This document shows positions 8,249 to 16,515 of a stretch of DNA of 35,959 bases, in pieces (positions within the stretch are counted from its first letter, which is position 1; every line of letters begins with the position of its first letter). A program made the position numbers and the translations under genes. The stretch is from JAAEQG01 sp023133475 (GTDB lineage Bacteria; Planctomycetota; Phycisphaerae; UBA1845): the NCBI GenBank assembly GCA_030631415.1, contig DAOVLE010000021.1, positions 1-35,959 on the forward strand, given 5' to 3'. The notes beneath the pieces are model-generated. The model was given only the letters and a program-made list of their open reading frames with translations. It was not told the DNA's origin and made no database searches.

Positions 8249-8956
8249 ATGCAAACCATACAGGCAATGGTAAACCCAAGATTGCTCACCAAGGCGAATC
8301 GGTTGTTTACCGGAACGCTGGAAGGCAGGATCATCGAGGTCCTGCAAAACGCCCGGCGAGCGGGCGCAACGAAAGTGGAGATCACCAACCAGGGCGGCTA
8401 CATCACCGTCCGCGACAACGGAGATGGTATCGACGACTTCTCCCGGCTACTGGACCTGGGCGGCTCTGGCTGGGAAGAAACTCTGGAATCGAGCGAGGAT
8501 CCTGCTGGTGTAGGCCTATTCTGCCTGGCGCCGCGGCAAGTCACGATTCGGTCGAACGGCAAGCGCACAATGATCAGTGGCGACGGCTGGACCGGCGCGC
8601 CCGTTGACATCCGAGACGATCCGGAACCTGTACAGGGAACGCTTCTGCGGTTCCAGGATGAGGAATGGACGTCCGCCGTCGTGGACCGAAATGCGGTTTT
8701 CTGCGGCATGGATGTCACAGTCGATGGCAAGCCATGCCCGAAGATGCCGTTCATATCTGATCAGGCTAGTTCCCAACCGGAGCTCGGCTGCCGCATCGAG
8801 GTTCGCGAATCGCAGGACCTGAACGCCTGGCACAACTCGTGCAAACGAGGCAGCTACCACTCTGACAACGTGCTGGTCAACTTCCACGGCCAGGTCGTGG
8901 CATTCGATTGCCACCCGGTCAGCGAGCACCAGTCAAGATCGGCGGCTACAGCGTGA
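8249..8956 (+). pseudogene. GHKL (HSP90-like) ATPase, C-terminally truncated
   Basis: The start at 8249 is preferred over the ATG at 8231 because GGAGGA sits 8 nt upstream of it. The 235-aa product has a clear GHKL ATP-binding fold: N-box with E30 and N34 ('IIEVLQNARRAGA'), G1 'DNGDG' at 56-60 and G2 'AGVGLF' near 86-91. Families of this type continue well past the ATPase core, but here similarity stops after 'VLVNFHGQVVAFDCHP' and a short unrelated tail reaches a stop. Coding-like sequence resumes in another frame at about 8935. A deletion with frameshift is the simplest explanation. Similar ATPases occur on plasmid-like elements; the role is unknown. Confidence 0.6.
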
Positions 8957-9249
8957 GCTACCGGAACGAGCATGCCTCGGTTCGCATCGCCCAGGAATCC
9001 TACAAGCGGCTCAAAGCCTACCTGACGGACCTTGCGCCATGCCGCTCAGCCGAGCACATGGCCGAGGAGTTCCGGATGCTCCACCACGAACCCTACGCCC
9101 CGGTCCGCCGACAGCTGCTGAACCTGCTGCGGGCGGTGAACCGAGCGCGGAAGCAGGCAGGCTTCGAGCCGGTGCCGGTGGAGTGCCTCCGGCTCAAGCG
9201 TCGGATCTACCGGCCATTTGAAGACCGCCATTGTAATTCGGCATCGTGA
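8908..9249 (+). pseudogene. Headless C-terminal gene fragment after GHKL ATPase
   Basis: A frame open from 8908 (possible TTG) reads as real protein from about 8935 onward: 'KIGGYSVSYRNEHASVRIAQ', then a helical segment 'YAPVRRQLLNLLRAVNRARK' and 'ECLRLKRRIYRPFE'. It overlaps the end of the GHKL frame and has no ribosome-binding site. It is either the displaced C-terminus of the ATPase or the tail of a separate gene whose front was deleted. I do not recognise the family. Confidence 0.4.
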
Positions 9250-9380
9250 GAGAGGGTTGAGTCAGTCGGCAAAGGCGGTATGTGGAATCTCTCGGCTGCC
9301 GAGCCACACGGGCATATCCGGAATCTTACGCCTGTGACACGCTGCCCCTGGCGGATCGTCCACGCTGACCTCAAGCTGAG

Positions 9381-12300
9381 TCATGCCGTGACAAACGCTC
9401 GTATGGCGTCGCAGACCGCCGTTTCGTCGCCACTAATCCGCTCGGCAAGATCGGTGTTTCCAATCAACCACTCTCGTCGTTGATTTCGAACCCACTGCCG
9501 CAGATCTTCGTCAGTCTGAATCGTCTCCGGCAGTGGAAAGGCAGTCGCCAGTAGCCTGGACGCACGTCGCAAGCGCACTCCGAAACGAAACCACGCTAGA
9601 GTCCCTGGCGAGTCGCATCCGTACTTGATACACATCGGCAGGCAAGCCAGTGGCAGAGGGAGGGGCACACTCTGCCCCAGTAGTTGTTCAGCAACTGCTA
9701 GGAACCCACCGGCAATTAGGGAGAGCGATGACCACGTTTCTCCGACAACGCTCAATGCGCGTGGTATCGGCTTACCCTGAGTGCGATCTGGGGGGATTTC
9801 ATCTTCGGCCATTCCGGTCACAATCGACGCGATCCGCGCGAGGGGATCACCGCTCATCCACATCCTGAGCGGCATCCGCAAAGTATTCCATGCCGACTCC
9901 CATTCTGCGGGTGGACGCCAGTCATTGCCTCTCTCAAAGAACAAATCTGGCTGAGTCTTGGAAAGCTGTTTGAACTCTTCCGATGCGCGCGCGAGTCGAT
10001 CGCTCGGTAGCAGATTTGCCAAGAGTCCCGGTGCTATCTGGGGGACCACGCTCAGCATCTCGTCTAACCATTGAGTTACGTCCCAGGTTCGATAGTCCTC
10101 TGGTATCTGCTCGCGGGACCGCCCCCAAGCCATGGAGATTCCCAAGGTCACGAAGAAATCAAGCCCGGCGCGTTGCGCTGCCACCGTAAGCCACTTTGGT
10201 GCTTTGGTATTGGCGATAAACTCATCACGCACGCTTACTAGTCGTTCTACGTTCTGCGACGTAACCTGTGCCTGGCCGGCTTGCGTGCGCCTGAATGCAG
10301 CATAGGTACGCTGAAGTACCTGTTGCGGGTCAAGCTGATTCTCATCGCCACCCGTCAGTGATGCGACAACTTGAAGTTCCAGATCGTTCGCTTGGTCAGT
10401 CCCAAGAACCTCCCGACAGACGTTATCCAAGAAGATATCGAGGCCGCTTCCAATGGACACGGCATCATCAGCTTGCTGCAAGAAGTCAGCTTGATCGCGC
10501 GCGTGCAGTACTTGTGCAAACTTGCGCAATAACAGCGGCCTGTCTGGAATCGTGATAACAACTCCTTGATTCGCGAAGCCAGCTCGACCCGCCCGCCCAG
10601 CGGCATTCAGTAATTGGGAGAACTTGCGCTGCTTCACGACATCGGCGTCCTCTCCGCGCGGGTCACCGATTCGCGTTCCGGCGATCACAACCGCAATGGC
10701 GGGCAGATTCAGGCCTTGGGCTAGAGTCCCCGTCGCAAACATGATTGGAACGCGACGCTTCTTGAAGGCCAACTCGGACGCAATCTTCTCGACCTCCAGC
10801 ATAAGGGACGAATGCACGGCAACTCCGCGGTCCAGAAGCTCGAATACAGCGGACGCAATACCGAGCTCATAGTCGGCCAGTATGCGGCACACTCGGATCA
10901 ACTCCGGATACTCTGAAGTTCTGCTCAGAGCAGAAGATGCGAGCGTGACCTTTGATCCATTGGAGAAGGGGTAGTGCCGACTAGCTGGCGTGAACACGAG
11001 CGTTTGGATACCCGTCTCCGCGAGAACGGTGGCCAAGTTGATCGCCGTAGCGTTGACCCAGCTATCCGCGTTGAATTCGTACTTCCAGTTGTCGGCGCCC
11101 CCTTTCCGTCGAACAGACAGCTGTGCGTCACATTCGATCGCCACCGTGCTGTAATCAGCTTCGTTGGTGCTTTGCCACGCCCCCTGAAGGCAAGCGGCGA
11201 GCGCACACGTGGACGTGAACGCGAGCTTCTTGCGACGCTCTGGGAGCGATGCCAACTTCTCCTGCGCGCCCTTTGCAGCTCGCTGAAAAGGAGCGTCTTC
11301 GACACCTAACACCGACCGAAGCGTACGCGTCGGCCGCCACCGAATCGAGACAGATCCTGACCGGCCACCCTTAGCTGCAGCCAGCCAGCCTGCTAATTCA
11401 TCGGGGTTTTGAATGATAGCCGACATCAAGAGAAAGCGGCTACGGGGCGCTCGCAGCATCAGCTGAGATAACACTAACTCCGCGACAGCACCGCGAGATG
11501 ACCCAGTGTCGCCGATTAAATGACACTCATCGAAAACTACCAGCGAGCACGACTCGAACGCTTCCGGAGTGAGACGCAGCGCCAAAGCGCACTTCTCGGG
11601 CGTCATGACGGCGACTGTGTTCGGCGGTATCTGAGTGACGGTCTCGGTGCGGAATACTGAATACTCCTGATCACCTATGAATGCGAGCACCTCCGTCTCT
11701 AGCTCTGCAAGCCCATCCCGCAGATCGCCCCTGATCTGCTCTGTCAATGCGTTTGTCGGGGCGAGGCATAGGACCCACCCAGTGCTGAGCGCTTGCGAGA
11801 TCGCAAGTTCGGCTACGAACGACTTCCCACTGCCTGTCGGCATCGATACAACCGCATGTTCAAGATCTCCCAGTATGCACTTCTGAACATACTCGGCTGC
11901 GGACGGCCACAGTAGTGGTCGTCCTGCACTCCGCGCGGAGCCAACAGCGCGTAATCGGAGATATCGAACGTACGCATCCCGGTTCGATCCCGGCGGCGCG
12001 GGGACCGTGTGGACGAGGGATCTGCCGACCAACGCAGGCAAGCACAAGCGAAGCAAGGTCGCCAGGTGATGGATCCGTGCGTAGTCGTTTCCGGTTCGCG
12101 TGCTATTCTCGGCGTTAGCAGTTGGAGAAAGCGCAGTGAGTAGTCGGTCCAACCTTGCGAGTGCCGCCTCGCGCTCGCCCTGGCCGCCAGCAAGCCAGCT
12201 AGAAAACGCAACGGCTGCCAAGCCCAGCTCCGCATACAAACGCCCTACCGTATCCTGCTCCAGGAGCGTCGCGCCGAGTTCGGCTGCGTCTTCAAAAGAA

Positions 12301-12839
12301 ATGGAAGGGCCAGTGTCATCTGCGGCAGTTACCTGCATGCGACACAGCTTCTCCAGTCTTTCGTGACACCAAGCTCTAGCCTGTTCATGCGGGGCGTCTG
12401 ACGGAGTGTAGACGAGTCCAGGAAGTGTAAGAACGCCGGCAGCACACGCATTGTAATCGGCAAACAGATACAGCAACGCCGCTTCGATCCTTGTAGACCT
12501 CTCAGGAGGTAGACGCTCGTTCTGTGACTCCTTGTTCTCGACGGTGACCGCAATGTGATCAGCAAGCAGCGCCATCACTTCGGCCACGACAAAAGCTGCG
12601 GCTTGGCGGCTTGGAGTGTCCCGCTCTTCGTCCAGCACTATATGGTAAAGCAAGGCATTGGCGACACGCCGCAGGAAGCTGTGGGTGTCCGCGATGTCTT
12701 CGACGGCTTCAGGGGCATTCGTACGGTATTGCAGGATCGCCAAGTATGCTCGTGACAGCGCGCGAGCTATCGAGTCACCGGTCAGCCCATCGAACTCGGG
12801 AACGTCATTCAGCAGCGATCGTGCATATGCATCGAACAT
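9381..12839 (-). CDS. hamB: HamB-like helicase of Hachiman anti-phage system
   Basis: 1152 aa. Residues 1-300 are an alpha-helical N-terminal region. A Ski2/Hel308-like superfamily 2 helicase core follows: Walker A 'MPTGSGKS' (333-340), motif Ib region 'TPEK', DECH box 'VVFDECH' (434-440), motif III 'MSAII' (472-476), motif V 'FATGTLAQGLNLPA' (701-714) and motif VI 'NAAGRAGRAG' (745-754). About 400 C-terminal residues are unassigned. ATG at 12839 lies 13 nt after the stop of the DUF1837-like nuclease gene, and there is no strong ribosome-binding site, suggesting coupled translation. In Hachiman systems HamB senses DNA and holds the HamA nuclease in check until activation. All motifs are intact, unlike most island genes. 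AbpB-type helicases are the main alternative name. Confidence 0.82.
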   Translation of the reverse strand: MFDAYARSLLNDVPEFDGLTGDSIARALSRAYLAILQYRTNAPEAVEDIADTHSFLRRVANALLYHIVLDEERDTPSRQAAAFVVAEVMALLADHIAVTVENKESQNERLPPERSTRIEAALLYLFADYNACAAGVLTLPGLVYTPSDAPHEQARAWCHERLEKLCRMQVTAADDTGPSISFEDAAELGATLLEQDTVGRLYAELGLAAVAFSSWLAGGQGEREAALARLDRLLTALSPTANAENSTRTGNDYARIHHLATLLRLCLPALVGRSLVHTVPAPPGSNRDAYVRYLRLRAVGSARSAGRPLLWPSAAEYVQKCILGDLEHAVVSMPTGSGKSFVAELAISQALSTGWVLCLAPTNALTEQIRGDLRDGLAELETEVLAFIGDQEYSVFRTETVTQIPPNTVAVMTPEKCALALRLTPEAFESCSLVVFDECHLIGDTGSSRGAVAELVLSQLMLRAPRSRFLLMSAIIQNPDELAGWLAAAKGGRSGSVSIRWRPTRTLRSVLGVEDAPFQRAAKGAQEKLASLPERRKKLAFTSTCALAACLQGAWQSTNEADYSTVAIECDAQLSVRRKGGADNWKYEFNADSWVNATAINLATVLAETGIQTLVFTPASRHYPFSNGSKVTLASSALSRTSEYPELIRVCRILADYELGIASAVFELLDRGVAVHSSLMLEVEKIASELAFKKRRVPIMFATGTLAQGLNLPAIAVVIAGTRIGDPRGEDADVVKQRKFSQLLNAAGRAGRAGFANQGVVITIPDRPLLLRKFAQVLHARDQADFLQQADDAVSIGSGLDIFLDNVCREVLGTDQANDLELQVVASLTGGDENQLDPQQVLQRTYAAFRRTQAGQAQVTSQNVERLVSVRDEFIANTKAPKWLTVAAQRAGLDFFVTLGISMAWGRSREQIPEDYRTWDVTQWLDEMLSVVPQIAPGLLANLLPSDRLARASEEFKQLSKTQPDLFFERGNDWRPPAEWESAWNTLRMPLRMWMSGDPLARIASIVTGMAEDEIPPDRTQGKPIPRALSVVGETWSSLSLIAGGFLAVAEQLLGQSVPLPLPLACLPMCIKYGCDSPGTLAWFRFGVRLRRASRLLATAFPLPETIQTDEDLRQWVRNQRREWLIGNTDLAERISGDETAVCDAIRAFVTA

Positions 12840-12852
12840 ACTTCGGTCTTGC

Positions 12853-13737
12853 TCATTGAGTTAGATTGCCGCTCGCGTATGCCCGCATCAGGCGAGAGAG
12901 TTCATCGAATACATCTCGTGCAGCGTCGAACGCAATAGGTACGAGGAACTTGTGTGACACGGGAACCGCGAGCTTCCGGAGTGAATTACGCTTTCGTCCC
13001 CAATCGCGTGACTGCTTTGCGTCACAACAAACAAACGGGTAGTAGCTCCGCTCGCTCCTCCAGAATGCGTGGCCAAGCCTAGCCTGCTGTGAGTGACTGA
13101 GGGACGAGCGCAACTGTGTGACAGCCGCACGAAGTTCAGTGTCCCGAAGGGCATCGTCAATCTCGCGAAGGCGAGTCGATGCGTCAATGATCGCCTGCGT
13201 GGGGTCATCGAGATATGCTTTGGCCTCACCGGCTGTGATGCCCAGACCATCAGAATCGTAAATGGCGATTAGGTCTAGGCCGTGGTCATTCACGTCGTAC
13301 TTCAGTTGCGTCTTGACGAGAACGGTGCCGACGGGATGCAGGGAGAGGTCAGTGCGTGCCAGGTGGATTACGAGATGGCTCATTCCCTCCAGAAACCAAG
13401 GATCCCGGGTCTTTTTCCGGAAGTCGTCGTCCACGCTCTCGCCGCCGATTACGCTCTGAACATCTCTGATGACATCGCGCCTTAGCGTAGTTTCGTCGAA
13501 AAGAGCTTTGCGAATCTCGAGATCGGCCTGGATGCACTGGGCGATGGCCCCCACGAGATAGACCGCTGTGGCCAGCAACGTCTCCTTGTGGTGAAAGCCG
13601 GTGACCTCCAAGACTGTGTGCGTCTCACACTCGCTCGTTTTGGCGGCCAAGCCGTTGGCGAGGATATGAAGAGCGGTTGATACGTCCTCGTGCATGTGAC
13701 AGACACCAAGATACTCTGGAGGTGCTGAAGCCGTCAC
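12853..13737 (-). CDS. hamA: HamA-like nuclease (DUF1837 type) of Hachiman anti-phage system
   Basis: 294 aa from GTG at 13737 (AAGGA just upstream; an ATG at codon 15, position 13695, is an alternative). The core has the PD-(D/E)xK-like pattern of HamA: 'DVNDHGLDLIAI' with D155, then 'GITAGEAKAYLDDP' with E171 and K173. A helical region before it (50-130) and the 'LARTDLSLH' segment are also typical of the DUF1837 family. The gene precedes the helicase by 13 nt on the same strand, the usual hamA-hamB order. It is predicted to degrade DNA once released by HamB on infection. Length fits the family (about 250-300 aa). Confidence 0.82.
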   Translation of the reverse strand: MTASAPPEYLGVCHMHEDVSTALHILANGLAAKTSECETHTVLEVTGFHHKETLLATAVYLVGAIAQCIQADLEIRKALFDETTLRRDVIRDVQSVIGGESVDDDFRKKTRDPWFLEGMSHLVIHLARTDLSLHPVGTVLVKTQLKYDVNDHGLDLIAIYDSDGLGITAGEAKAYLDDPTQAIIDASTRLREIDDALRDTELRAAVTQLRSSLSHSQQARLGHAFWRSERSYYPFVCCDAKQSRDWGRKRNSLRKLAVPVSHKFLVPIAFDAARDVFDELSRLMRAYASGNLTQ

Positions 13738-14070
13738 GGGTACATCCTTCGCGTTGCACAGCGGTCGTCCGCGACTCGGGCGGCGCTAGAATCCAAACCA
13801 ATCCGTGACTGTGATCTTATCGCAAGACACGTTTCGGCACCACGGGAGCCAGTGTGGGTCTTCAGCGGAAGCGGCGGTTGTCATGGCGCACTCGTTCGCA
13901 CTTGCCAGGATGGCCCAGGCTTGGCTCCGAGACTCACTGCGACCGCCGCCTGTGATCTTCCGCATCTCCGCCTTCTGCTGCGTTGTTCGTGTTTCGGGGC
14001 CGTCAGGGGGCAATGAGGCTGGAAGAATGGAGAGAGGCCCGGTGGTGCGTGGCCTCTTCAACCTTGTGAA
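13738..14070. other. Spacer between HamA and ATPase/DUF932 chimera
   Basis: A 333-bp gap. A minus-strand frame (13786-14061, possible TTG start) encodes 91 residues including 'SRSQAWAILASANECAMTTA'. It directly follows the upstream gene and might be a gene scrap, but I do not recognise it and its start is weak. Any promoter for hamAB should lie here; no clear consensus was found. Confidence 0.35.
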
Positions 14071-14964
14071 TCAGGCGTTGGCGGCGAGGGCCAGGAGTGA
14101 GGACGCCTTTGCGTCGGCTTCCGTTCGATCGCCGCCGTTTTTCAGCTTTGCCGCGATGCGGGTGAGGGCGTCGACTACGGCGAAGATGGTCAGCCCGCCT
14201 TGTTGCCGGGCAACCTCGACGGCCTCCTTGGCCAGCTTGCGGGTGATCCCGCGTTTGTTGAGCACGTCCATCACCTCGTCGGTGTCCTCGCCGAGCTTCG
14301 TCTCTATGGCCTTGCGGATGACCCGCACGAACCCGTCGCGGCGCTGATCGCGTTTCTCGACCAGGCCCTCGACCAACCGGCGGATCTCGCGTAGCGAATC
14401 GTGGACGTTGGCCGTGTGCTTACGGCTGAACTCCACGACTTCGACCGCATCCCAGACGATGTGATTCTGGCATACCGCCTGGAACCAGAACGTCTGCACG
14501 CCAACCGACCGCTTGCCGACCTCGGAGTTCCACAGGAAGAACCCCGGAGCGAAGGCCTCGCCTTCGATTTCAGCCCAGCCGGTCGGGTCGATCAGGAAGC
14601 AGAACATGTCCTGCTCGCCGCAATACAGCCCGGTCCCGCCATCGCTTGCGCTCTCGCCGTTGTCGTCGGCGTGCAGCTTGTCAACGTCATCCAAAACCAC
14701 CGGCTGATCACGGTGCTCCCAGAGATCGCGGTACAGACCATACGGCTGCATGTGTCCCTCGACGTACAGCACGTCCGACCCCACGGGCTCCCCGTTAGTC
14801 CCATCGGACGACGAGCAACCGAGCGCGCGTCTGACGCTCTCGCTTTTACCGATACCGTGCCGCCCCAATAGTAGCAGGAGACCGAACTCGCCCACGGCGA
14901 ACTTCTCCAGGTACAGGTCCAGCTGCGCGTACGTTGTGAGGGATATGATCTTCCGGGGCAGCAT
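14071..14964 (-). CDS. Chimeric protein: P-loop ATPase N-terminus fused to DUF932-like C-terminus
   Basis: 297 aa from ATG at 14964, chosen because 'MLPRKIISLTTYAQLD' looks like a natural N-terminus; in-frame ATG 14988 and GTG 15009 are alternatives. Residues 34-41 are Walker A 'GRHGIGKS' and 89-95 Walker B 'VVLDDVD', but the rest of the ATPase (sensor and arginine-finger parts) is absent. From about residue 112 the sequence becomes DUF932-like: 'GEQDMFCFLIDPT', 'GFFLWNSEVGKRSVG', 'VCQNHIVWDA', 'FSRKHTANV'. The linker 'ADDNGESASDGG' probably marks a deletion junction between two originally separate genes. Open and in frame, so it may be made, but a working function is doubtful. Confidence 0.6.
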   Translation of the reverse strand: MLPRKIISLTTYAQLDLYLEKFAVGEFGLLLLLGRHGIGKSESVRRALGCSSSDGTNGEPVGSDVLYVEGHMQPYGLYRDLWEHRDQPVVLDDVDKLHADDNGESASDGGTGLYCGEQDMFCFLIDPTGWAEIEGEAFAPGFFLWNSEVGKRSVGVQTFWFQAVCQNHIVWDAVEVVEFSRKHTANVHDSLREIRRLVEGLVEKRDQRRDGFVRVIRKAIETKLGEDTDEVMDVLNKRGITRKLAKEAVEVARQQGGLTIFAVVDALTRIAAKLKNGGDRTEADAKASSLLALAANA

Positions 14965-15085
14965 GGCTTTTCGTTGTCCTACGGGCATGGGCGGGCTCGC
15001 GGAGGACACATGGCGAAACGTGAGACTTTGGGACTGCTCTTCATAAATACTTGGGGGTCATCCAGTTACGTCTCTCGATCGAGTC

Positions 15086-15484
15086 TCACAAGTGACGTCT
15101 CAACGTGCGACTGGTTGGAACTGGACTGGTCACCGAACGCGCGCAGACCTCATCCGGATTCAACCCGGCAGCCAGCAGTGCGCTCCGCCAGCTGCCATAC
15201 AGCCTTTTTGCCACTCGGTACAAGGGGCCGTCATCCGCGTCCACCGCCGCCGCGTTCATCCGCTTGTTTTCGCGCATGCGGGCTGCAATCGCCTGGAGTA
15301 TCTCCCCCTCCGACCAGCGCGTGCCGGGGTTTCGTCGGCGTCGAACCCGGGCGCGGGCGACTGTTTCACCGTGATGAGTTCTAGAGCCATCCGCGGACCC
15401 CGATCCAACACCACATTGTCGGCGTGAGGCCTGTTCTGGATCGATTCCCGCTGTTGCCAACGCCGCCCGCCATGAACCGAACAC
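15086..15484 (-). pseudogene. Homing-endonuclease-associated repeat (HNR) protein fragment
   Basis: The frame from GTG at 15484 begins mid-repeat with 'FGSWRAALATAGIDPEQA' and later has a full repeat 'RWSEGEILQAIAARMRENKR' ... 'LYRVAKRLYGSWRSALLAAG'. The W-x-x-E-I-L...F/YGSWRxALxxAG pattern is that of the HNR/HNH_repeat family of DNA-binding repeats. The first repeat is cut at its start and runs straight into the ParB-like fragment in another frame, indicating a deletion junction near 15485. No nuclease domain is visible. Confidence 0.55.
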
Positions 15485-15498
15485 CCGCGCACCAGCTT

Positions 15499-15645
15499 GC
15501 GCTTTCGCCCCTTCCGTGTCGCACGCAAGGGCGGTGGCGTCTTCAGTATCAGGCTCTGGGCGAAGGCTACGCTGTAGTCCTTGTAGCCCTTCATCGCCGT
15601 GAGAATCTCCTTTTGCCGGGCCGGCTTGACGTGCGTCAGCTCCAA
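15499..15645 (-). pseudogene. ParB-like partition/chromosome protein fragment
   Basis: About 49 residues: 'MELTHVKPARQKEILTAMKG', 'YKDYSVAFAQSLILKTPP', then 'LRATRKGRKR'. This resembles the region of plasmid ParB/RepB-type proteins with 'H(V/L)KPxRQxE...NNYxVxxAxxLLxxTP'. After this the frame becomes low-complexity and overlaps the HNR fragment in another frame. A remnant of a plasmid-type gene on the island. Assignment is tentative. Confidence 0.4.
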
Positions 15646-15798
15646 GGCGCAGATGCGCGCAATCGCGCCTCGGTCGAAGGCCGCTACGAGTTCGGAGACC
15701 CGCGCACGGGCCAGCTATCTCCAGACGCCCTGGGTAGCGTGAACGTCCCGCCCGCGAATCAGCGACGGAGGGTTCGGGGTTCAGGATTTGGCGTGTGC

Positions 15799-15858
15799 CA
15801 CTGCTTTTAAGCAGTGCACTTCGCGGACCTTACGCGGTCGCACTGCTCAAGGGCAGTG
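15799..15858. repeat. Paired hairpins downstream of kinase/receiver operon
   Basis: Two related hairpins: CACTGCTT-TT-AAGCAGTG at 15799-15816 and CACTGC-TCAAGG-GCAGTG at 15841-15858. They lie 50-110 nt beyond the stop of the receiver gene (minus strand). They lack a clear T-run, so they may be repeat elements or a transcript 3'-end processing structure rather than an intrinsic terminator. The rest of the gap 15646-15906 shows nothing recognisable. Confidence 0.5.
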
Positions 15859-15906
15859 CCACCCTCCGCATAGTCGAAATACAGGGCAACCAAGTCAGTT
15901 GGGGCT

Positions 15907-16515
15907 CTACGGTAGGCACTCACATTTGAACTGGGATGCCTGACCGGCTTTGACCAATGTAATATACTCCGTAGCCAACTCGGACGCCTTCTTCGCCAAA
16001 CCGTGCAGATGTGCTTCATCGTTGGAGAACTGCAGCTTAAACCGATGGCTAGGAGGAATACAGTAACGATTCCTGTCACAGAGGGTTTCAATCTCGGCAT
16101 TATGTTCGTCAGTCTCATTAGCTCCAAGCAGTTTGGTTCGAATGAAGGCATGGCGCCAGGGACGGGGAGGATCGACTTCGTTATTCTGCGTGGTTTTCCA
16201 GCGACGGATCATATTCTCGTAGATGAACTCGAGGCCGCAGTACTTAGGCCGACTCCATTGGCTTGGCAGCTCGAAATTCCAATGTAGATCCAGAACAACC
16301 AGAAAGAACTGTTGCTTCTTATCCCAGTGCTCAAGCACCTTCTCAAGGGCAACTCGGGGGTCCGAATCCGTGCAATCGGGAAAGTCCCAATCGACCGAGA
16401 AGCCCGGAGGTGATTCACTGCGGATCGCTTCCTTGATCCTGTCCGCATAGACCGCCTTGTCATCGACAACGAAGACACAAAGCGGAAACGCCGTTGGCTG
16501 CTTACCGTTGGTCAT
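15907..16515 (-). CDS. Receiver-domain protein, partner of the adjacent sensor kinase
   Basis: 202 aa. The ATG at 16515 overlaps the kinase stop by 4 nt (ATGA), so translation is coupled. N-terminal strand 'LCVFVVDDK' supplies the acidic pair D18-D19 and 'FFLVVLDLHW' the likely phosphoacceptor D76. Spacing to D76 is a little long because of an inserted loop ('DCTDSDPRVALEKVLEHWD'). After that it departs from standard receivers: a region 'WRHAFIRTKLLGANETDEHN' could hold the conserved T/K, and a C-terminal helix 'HLHGLAKKASELATEYITL' follows. No DNA-binding output domain is present. It is likely a divergent phosphorelay receiver acting through protein contacts; its target is not evident. Confidence 0.65.
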   Translation of the reverse strand: MTNGKQPTAFPLCVFVVDDKAVYADRIKEAIRSESPPGFSVDWDFPDCTDSDPRVALEKVLEHWDKKQQFFLVVLDLHWNFELPSQWSRPKYCGLEFIYENMIRRWKTTQNNEVDPPRPWRHAFIRTKLLGANETDEHNAEIETLCDRNRYCIPPSHRFKLQFSNDEAHLHGLAKKASELATEYITLVKAGQASQFKCECLP

